From contig OY759274.1 in NCBI GenBank assembly GCA_963662155.1, forward strand, positions 40,620,733 to 40,684,732: DNA of 64,000 nt, given 5' to 3'. Position numbers and translations under genes: made by a program. Positions 52,097-61,200 of the stretch are shown piece by piece (position 1 is the first letter of the stretch; each line of letters opens with the position of its first letter). The notes below the pieces were generated by a model. It was given only the letters and a program-made list of their open reading frames with translations. It had not been told where the DNA came from and made no database searches. The DNA comes from Lamellibrachia columna. Lineage: Eukaryota > Annelida > Polychaeta > Sabellida > Siboglinidae.

Positions 52097-53746
52097 CCTG
52101 ATTCGAAGAACTCGCTCGACATAGACAAGCAAGTAAGCAATATGTATATGTATGATACGGTAACTTAGATTATAGATCTGCATACCTTCAGGAACCGCGC
52201 CGACGAAATGGAGGATATTCTCGTGTTTTAGCTTGGAGTCGACCCAAAACTTCATCTTGGCAACCATTAGAGCCTTGTCGTCGGCGTTGTTGGGATCTGA
52301 AATACACACTTATTAATTTCATATGTTAATTTGGTTAAAACATCAGCAACATAATTCGAGAAAGAAGCATAACTTGAGAACGAAATTCAACTAGAACTGT
52401 TAAATATGTTTTGCGAATGGCTTGGTGCAGAATAAACTCAAAGGATTTGCGTTAGACAAATGGTGAGCGTAGTTTAACATTTAAACTAACGTTAGAGTTC
52501 CATAAAGGAGATAATCACATTAAATGGGTACATTTGGAAAAGGATCAATATTATTCCACACTGGAAGCATTTATTCTATTGTTGTTACTGTTTCGCCAAT
52601 TCATTATATCCATTAAATATTGACCTGTTAGTTGACGTTGAAACAATTAAACATAAATATGTAGGTCAAAATCATAGAGATTCCCATAAAGACATAGAAT
52701 GGTGCAAAGTAGGTGATCTCCATAAAGAAGAGTAAATCGCGATGCAAGACAGGTAAAGGAGGGTGACAAGTGGAGGAAGAAGGAAGTCGATAGGGAGAAG
52801 TGGAATGGGATGACAATTAGGGTGGTGCAGCAGTACGTGAACCAGCCTCACCCCTTTATAAAGGGGAAGAGGAAGAACACAGACCATCTCACAGATCATT
52901 ATTTTGTTAGCATTTCTTTTTTATGTATAGCGTTTGTGAAGACTATTCTCAGTATAATTATTCTCTTAGCAATTTTATGGCCTGTAAAATACACATATAT
53001 ATTTAAAGCGTCTGAGAGCAATATCTATTGATCGGGCGCTATATAAGTTATGAGGTAATTTGGCTAAAACAATGACTATCGCATGATTTGCAAGAAAATT
53101 GCCGGACATCCCAGAACGTATCAACATCAACAACATCGGCAATGAAGCGAAGCAAAGAAGGCGGCAATGGCTTGGCCATATTACCAGCATTGACAAGCAG
53201 TCTTCTTCATGCTGTGGTGAAATGAACACTACCTGGAAAAGGTAGGAGAGACAGACCATATGGGCACATGGAGAAGACCTGTAGAAAGAAGATGACAAGA
53301 AGCTGGCTGGGCAGATCTGGAATGTACTCAGCTGGCTTGCCCAAGAGCGTGCTGGGTTGAAGACATTTATTGGCGCTTTATTCTCCAGTGGGAATGCAGA
53401 GGATTAATATGAGATGAGATTAGATGGTTTGCCGTTGTTCTACCTTTCAGTTTCTTGGCCACGACGGTGTGCTGTGGCGCCAGCGTCGCCTCGTGGATGT
53501 GGGCGAAACGTCCGTTGGCACCAGGAAGTCGTTGTCCCAGGACGAGACGTTCCGCGGCTACCTTCCAGGAGTCGGCCGTGTCGGCGGCTTGGTTGCTGTA
53601 GTCGTACAGGTCGCCGCTATTGCCGTGATCCCCGCAGTCGTTGCCTTGTTCTTCGTTGTACAACGTCTGAGTTGGCACAAACACAGCGTGAGCAAAACAG
53701 TATGTCAATGGTTAGACAAAGAAGTAAATGTAAGTTCAGCAGCAGC

Positions 53747-53829
<83 letters not shown>

Positions 53830-56800
53830 CAGCAGCAGCAGCAGCAACTACAACAACAACAACACATATAACAACAACAACGTACCCCCACAACAGCAAC
53901 ACCACCACCAACAACAACAGCACAACAACAACGAAAGCATCAACAACAATAACAACTCACGAGGTTGTCTCGGAAATGAACGGTGCTTGCGTTCCTGTTT
54001 CTGGTGATGCTTTCATCGCCACCGAAATATATACTCTGTCGCATGGTACGTCGGAAGTCTTGAAGGTTGCGAGGCAAGATCGGTTCTTTTTTACGAAGTC
54101 TCGTCACCACAAACAAAGCCAGAATGGCTATGATTACCAGCAACAGCAGAATCACTGAAAGCACATCGTTAAAATCACCACGCCATATGTAACAAATCCC
54201 TGAAGGTACGTACGCACTGTAGCAAAAACAGTAGTCCTTATAATGTTTTACTTAAAGAAAACGGAGTCGACTCTACCACTAATCATAGTGGGCACGCCAT
54301 TTTACCGGTAATGTAGTAGTGTACAGTTCATGGACAGTCGACTCTACCACTAATCATAGTGGGCACGCCATTTTACCGGTAATGTACTAGTGTACGGTTC
54401 ATGGACAGTCGACTCTACCACTAATCATAGTGGGCCGCCATTTTACCGGTAATGTAGTAGTGTACAGTTCATGGTGGACAGTTGTGTTACTATTGTTCTT
54501 CTTGTAGAAAACTAAGTCACAAACTGAGTGGAAGACATTAATCAAAAGGCCGGTTTTACAACACAATGAAAACAACAAAGACATCGACAAGACAGCGGTA
54601 ATGCCGCGTACTACTCTAATGTGAGACTATTAGCCTTACCTATAACTAATCCAGCGATGGCACCCGGCGAAGACAAAGCACCTTTGTTGCTGTCGGTTTG
54701 TCGCACTGAGGATCAAACAGTGTTGACTTTGTTCTTACTGTCACTAAGTCAGGATAATAATGAAATTGAAAAGGGTAAAGTTATTTTTCGAACACTGCTT
54801 TAAACATAGTATTAACGATACAATGGAATAAAGATGTTCTGTGTGTCTTTGTTTATCAATACATGTGTGTATTTAATATACATTGAGGTGTCTAAGGTAC
54901 AAGTGAACCACGTGCAGAGAACCAAACAATAACACCACGAGGACCGACCTGCTTGGACTGCCAGACAATGCTGGGAAACCACCAGGTTACTCAGTACTAT
55001 AATAAAAGACCACACAACTTGAGGGCCCCTTACAGCACCAGGGGACTACACTGTCAACCAGGGTCACCGTGGCTGGATAGTAGTTGGCCAGAGAAAGCAG
55101 TGTCGTTGCACGAAGGTTAGATAAGTCATACAAACACAAGAGAGGCACTGAGAGTGAGCACATAGTGACACTGTGATCACATTGATCACAATGACTTCAC
55201 ATCTCCATGATCAACACCAGAGTGATCGCATTGCAATCCCATGACTCTCAGTGAATTCTCATAATAATCAGCGTTTCGTTTGTGACATATGCATCCAGAA
55301 TAGAAGATGTGGGATTTATTGTACACTTTAGTTCTGTTGAAGTCTCATGCACCTGTATTTCTTTGTAATCCTGATTGAGTGTATTGATACTTGTTTCCGC
55401 TGTTGCCACCATTGGCTGCTGTGGTGCTCGGGGTTCTTGAAATGGTAGATGTCGATATGGCTGTGTCAGCTTTGCCTGCAAGTAAGATTACCATACTATT
55501 TTAAAGAGATATGTGAATTTAAATTAAAACAGCAACATTTTTCAAATGATTAGACAAATGTATTTGGCAAAGAAACCGAAAATGCACAAACAAGTAAATT
55601 GACAGTCAACCAAGGATCTGACCATTGAGGAACCAAACGGATCCTGCGATTAGAACCATCTTAATATAAGGTAATTAAATGTTAACTTAGTAACAGTAAG
55701 TGATATAGTACACTGAGTTAGGTGACATAGTAGAGTGAGTTCGGTGACATTGTACGATGAGTTAGGTGATATAGTACAATGAATTTCACACCGGCCGTCT
55801 CAGCTCGTAATATAGGAATCACCTTAGCAAATAATGTAAATTTTAGATAGCATATTTCACAAATGTGTCGTTGCTGCTGTTACCATATTCATGACTTTCG
55901 TCGTATTCACCGGTATATGTCTTTGCTGTTGCCAAAACTATTGCAATTGTTCTATGTGTCAACGCGAAAAAAAAAGTGAAAAATAGTTGTGTTATTGGGG
56001 TATATTTGTAATACATTTGCTAGACTTCTGCACACATTCAACGACTCGGACTATATAATTGCACTAGATGAGGAAATATTACAATTACCTAATTAACCGA
56101 AGAAGATAAACAACTAATCCACTGATTTTATAAATGCTAACATAGTGATTATATGTCTAAAACCAATATTGTCAAATATGGCGGGTTACACATAGATGAA
56201 CAATCGTTTGCCTCTCGATAAGCCAATGGCTTCCCTGTCCACTTGCCATGCGTTTTTTTGGATGGCAATATTGTTAAATATGGCTAGTTAAATCATGTTA
56301 AATCGTGTTCAATATTTAACGAAAGTCACGAATGCACTCACTATTTGGCACAGGCATGAACTCCCCAGAGTTGAAACGAAGTGTCGTGGCCTCGCTTTTT
56401 TTCCCGTCTTCATAACGTGTGACTATCTTGACGGTATATTCCCCGTCATCTTTAAGATCGTCAACAACGTATGAAGTCTGGTGTGCAGGCAAAATCCATT
56501 CCCTAGGAGGGGCGGAAGACGTCTTGACAGTGACACTGGCCCCCACGATCACGTAGCAGCTGACGTCATAGCTCCACGATATCTCCATGGTAGCGCCGTG
56601 GCTCTTTTTCACAGTCAGGCTGGTTGGCTTGGAGTCTGCCAATACAATGCAATGCAGTAATATCAGATAATACAATCCAATGCAATGTTCAATGCAATAC
56701 AATAATTTCTATTGCGCTAAAACCCTTGAGAAATCACTAGCCAAGCTCAACAGCGCACCAAAACAAAACAGTTTCTAGTCGGTTTATCGATTCCAGTCGT

Positions 56801-58143
56801 AACTAGTTGGATCGCAACGCTAAGTAGATAAGCGGGTTGAAACACGCGGGTTTTTAGTTGACGGCTAAATGTGACTATATTTCCTGCCGTGTTAGCGCTA
56901 ACAGGAAGTTAGTTCCATTTAATTCAAATAATGACACCCTGCCGTGCTAACAACACGTTCAAACTCACAGTAGGAGTAACGGAGTAATCTTTTCTTTCAA
57001 CACTTGCTACTTTCACAAAACGTCCACACAAAGATAAACGCTATATCAGTTGAAATACAATATAATTTTTTTTTGTTAGTTGATTCCCTTTACTAAAGGG
57101 AGAAACATCTTTCATAGCAATGAATGCAAATGGTTAATTTTCTTTTGAATACAGTACAACCACAACCGTACTTTCACAACTGGTTGTTATTTACCTTTCT
57201 TCGGCTACTCCGGATACAAATTGCTCCTTAAACCAACTCAGGGATTGTTTCCAGAATGTATTCCACTGGATGACTAACAGCAAATTAAAGCTAAATGAAA
57301 ATAAACCAGAGTTTCTTATTATTGGTACACAAAAACAACGTGTTAAACTTGATTGTTTATTCCCAACAACTATGCTAAGCTAGAATTTCACACCGGCCGT
57401 CTCAGCACGTAATTTAGGAGTCACTTTGATAATAATTTAAATTTTAGACATCATATTTCACAAATTTGTCGTTGCTGTTTTTTTTATCATATTCGTGACT
57501 TTTGTCGTATTCGCCGGTATATGTCTTTTGCTGTTTCCAAAACTATTGCAATTGCTCTTTGAAGCAGTAGACTTGATTATTGCAATTCCCTTTATCATAA
57601 TATTGCTCTCAAGGGCATCTTGAAACTTCAACGAGTGCAAAATTGTTTGGCAAGGGTAGTTATCCGATCTCCTCGTTTCTCTCACTCATTACCACTTCTT
57701 AGATCATTGCATTGACTCCCTGTCCGATATCGAATTATTTAAAAGATTTGCACAATTACCTATCGAGCACTTTCATCCAAGCAACCAGCATATATACATT
57801 CACTGCTCACTCTTGCAAGATGACAGCCCAGACAGCTTCGATCATATAATTATAATCTATTTTTGTTCCCAGTGTTAAGACAAATGTGGGAACTAGAGCT
57901 TTTTCAGTTGCTGCACCAAATCTGTGGAACTCACTCCCTGTTAGTGTTAAGTCCGTAGGAAATATAGCAACATTTCACCGTAAACTATAAACCCTCCTTT
58001 TTAAACTTGTCCTCCACAGCTCCCCAGCGGACAAAACGAACTGTTTACAACTGGGACTGTTTATCGATTATGAACGGTTTAACCCCTTTTGTTTTGATGC
58101 GCTGCCGAGCTTGGGTCTCCCGAGGATTTCAGTGCAATAGAAG

Positions 58144-58221
<78 letters not shown>

Positions 58222-61200
58222 ATATATTATTATTATTATATTATTTAACACAGAGCTTGTCTCAAAAGTTACGTCGACGTCAATTACACGTTCGAGCAAA
58301 ATGCCCATCCTCCAGGCGAGATAACTTGGTAGTTCGCGCTTACTAAAATTCAAGATAAACAACATTATCACATAAATATCCATCTATGCCTTGGTACATG
58401 GTGCTGCCAGTCAATATCCTGAATTTGAAGTTGCAGTTATAGTAACGAGTAGTGACGCCTTGCCTTGTTTGGACAATCGAGGAAAAGACTCATGACGTTG
58501 TCAACATGTTTACGTAATTGTTCACATAGCGTTGCGGACATTGTATGAAATAACCACAAAGTGGACTATATTAAGATTGTAAAATTCCTAATTTACTTAC
58601 AAACATTCACTCCAGATAATCCGACCACGTTATCCAGCTGGAATTCAGAAACACGTTTAGGATTATGTTACATTACAGTAATTAGATAACACATAATCAT
58701 TGTTTGTATTTATACTTTTAAAAATCGTTCTTTAGTAGAACATTGCATATAGCAAACATGTGTATATACAGCAATATTAATGAAACTACGTGTTCTTTCA
58801 AAATCCTCATAATATGTTTAAGTTATGATGTAAAGAAGCAAATATCAAGTTAACAACGGCTTTGAAAAGACAACAACAAAGTTTAACAACCCCATTGGCG
58901 ATTATGATGTTGTTAGTATTAATATTCGAACTAACATTGAAGTTTTTTGGTGTAGCCAATCCTGCGTTGTTGTAGATTGTCGCGTCGACCTTGAAGTCGT
59001 GACCGATTCCTCGAACCAGCCAACAGTGGTTAAGGTAGAACTCCTGACTGCGTCGGTAGCACCCGTTGAGTGGCGTACACACACAGGTTCCATCTTGACA
59101 GCGGTCTGTGGCCTGTGGAGAGTAAATGGTGATGTAAGGACGAGGTGAATCAGGAATCAGGAAAATATATTTAACACAGAAACCTTGATTATACAAATAT
59201 TCAAACAAATAAAACAATTAAAGAGAAACTGCGCAAATAATACATTGCGAAGAATAACATTATAAATAACATTATAAATCGGTGTTCAGTGTTAACTATG
59301 GGACGGGAGACTCGCACTAAGACCATAAACGGTTACTTGAATGACTGATGTGGGGAATAGTGATTCATACACGCATTTTGCGTATGGCCTACACTTTCGA
59401 AAATAATCATAGAAAGGAATTTCAATGCGAGCAAAAGGGGTAGAAATATCCCATTTTACCCGCGCTCTTTCGGTCCGTTTTGCATAGGCAAGTATTTAAA
59501 ACGTGACCTTTTACTAATGTTTGCAACTGTAGATATTATGACTGCAGTGAACAAGCAGTTTGTCTTGTTTGCCCGTTTAGCGCATGATTCACAAACAACC
59601 TAATTACATAGACCTAAAATGAGATCAAAACATTTGAAAAAAGAAGCTTGCAATGTTTATATCGCGCTACCTAATACATATATAAATGACTTTGTATGAT
59701 CAATGTTATGTCCGTATTATGTAAGTACACGGATGTCTGCCAGGTGGCGCTAAGAGGTACCGACATAGCTACTTCCCATTTTATCACACTAACCCGTTTT
59801 GTCCGCCTTTCCCCATCCATTTGTCCCTTGATCGTTCCGTTCCCTACTTGTGTACCCAGTGTGACGTCACTAACGACATAGTGTATCTCCTTGATGCCGC
59901 TCTCCTTGTCTTCCACATCTAAGGCGACCCTGAAACGTCATCGAGTCAGTCTCAACGAGATCACGGTGTGAAGCCGGTGTTACAGTTGCAACTATTGTGC
60001 AAAGTGGATGAGTAGATTTAATGTCAATCAAAGGAAATAAACCACCGGTGGCTGGAGGCGAAGGAAGCCAGTTGTATATATGGGGTCAGTTTCTACCTGT
60101 ATTTCATTCAGTGATCAGTTGTATATATCTAGGGTCAGTTTCTACCTGTACTTCATTCAGTGATCAGTTGTATATCTAGGGTCAGTTTCTACCTGTATTT
60201 CATTCAGTGATCAGTTGTATATATCTAGGGTCAGTTTCTACCTATACTTCATTCAGTGATCAGTTGTATATCTGGGGTCAGTTTCTACCTGTACTTCATT
60301 CAGTGATCAGTTGTATATCTAGGGTCAGTTTCTACCTATACTTCATTCAGTGATCAGTTGTATATCTAGGGTCAGTTTCTACCTGTACTTCATTCAGTGA
60401 TCAGTTGCATATCTAGGGTCAGTTTCTACCTGTATTTCATTCAGTGATCAGTTGTATATATCTAGGGTCAGTTTCTACCTATACTTCATTCAGTGATCAG
60501 TTGCATATCTGGGGTCAGTTTCTACCTGTACTTCATTCAGTGATCAGTTGTATATCTAGGGTCAGTTTCTACCTATACTTCATTCAGTGATCAGTTGTAT
60601 ATCTAGGGTCAGTTTCTACCTGTACTTCATTCAGTGATCAGTTGTACATCTAGGGTCAGTTTCTACCTGTACTTCATTCAGTGATCAGTTGTATATCTAG
60701 GGTCAGTTTCTACCTGTACTTCATTCAGTGATCAGTTGTATATCTAGGGTCAGTTTCTACCTGTACTTCATTCAGTGATCAGTTGTATATCTAGGGTCAG
60801 TTTCTACCTGTACTTCATTCAGTGATCAGTTGCATATCTGGGGTCAGTTTCTACCTGTACTTCATTCAGTGATCAGTTGTATATCTAGGGTCAGTTTCTA
60901 CCTGTACTTCATTCAGTGATCAGTTGTATATCTAGGGTCAGTTTCTACCTGTACTTCATTCAGTGATCAGTTGCATATCTGGGGTCAGTTTCTACCTGTA
61001 CTTCATTCAGTGATCAGTTGCATATCTGGGGTCAGTTTCTACCTGTACTTCATTCAGTGATCAGTTGCATATCTGGGGTCAGTTTCTACCTGTACTTCAT
61101 TCAGTGATCAGTTGTATATCTAGGGTCAGTTTCAACCTGTACTTCATTCAGTGATCAGTTGCATATCTGGGGTCAGTTTCTACCTGTACTTCATTCAGTG

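Noticed and set aside
53414..54158. Poly-Ser and poly-Ala open frames on the + strand
   Set aside because: They run across RPK1 exons on the other strand and the CAG tract.
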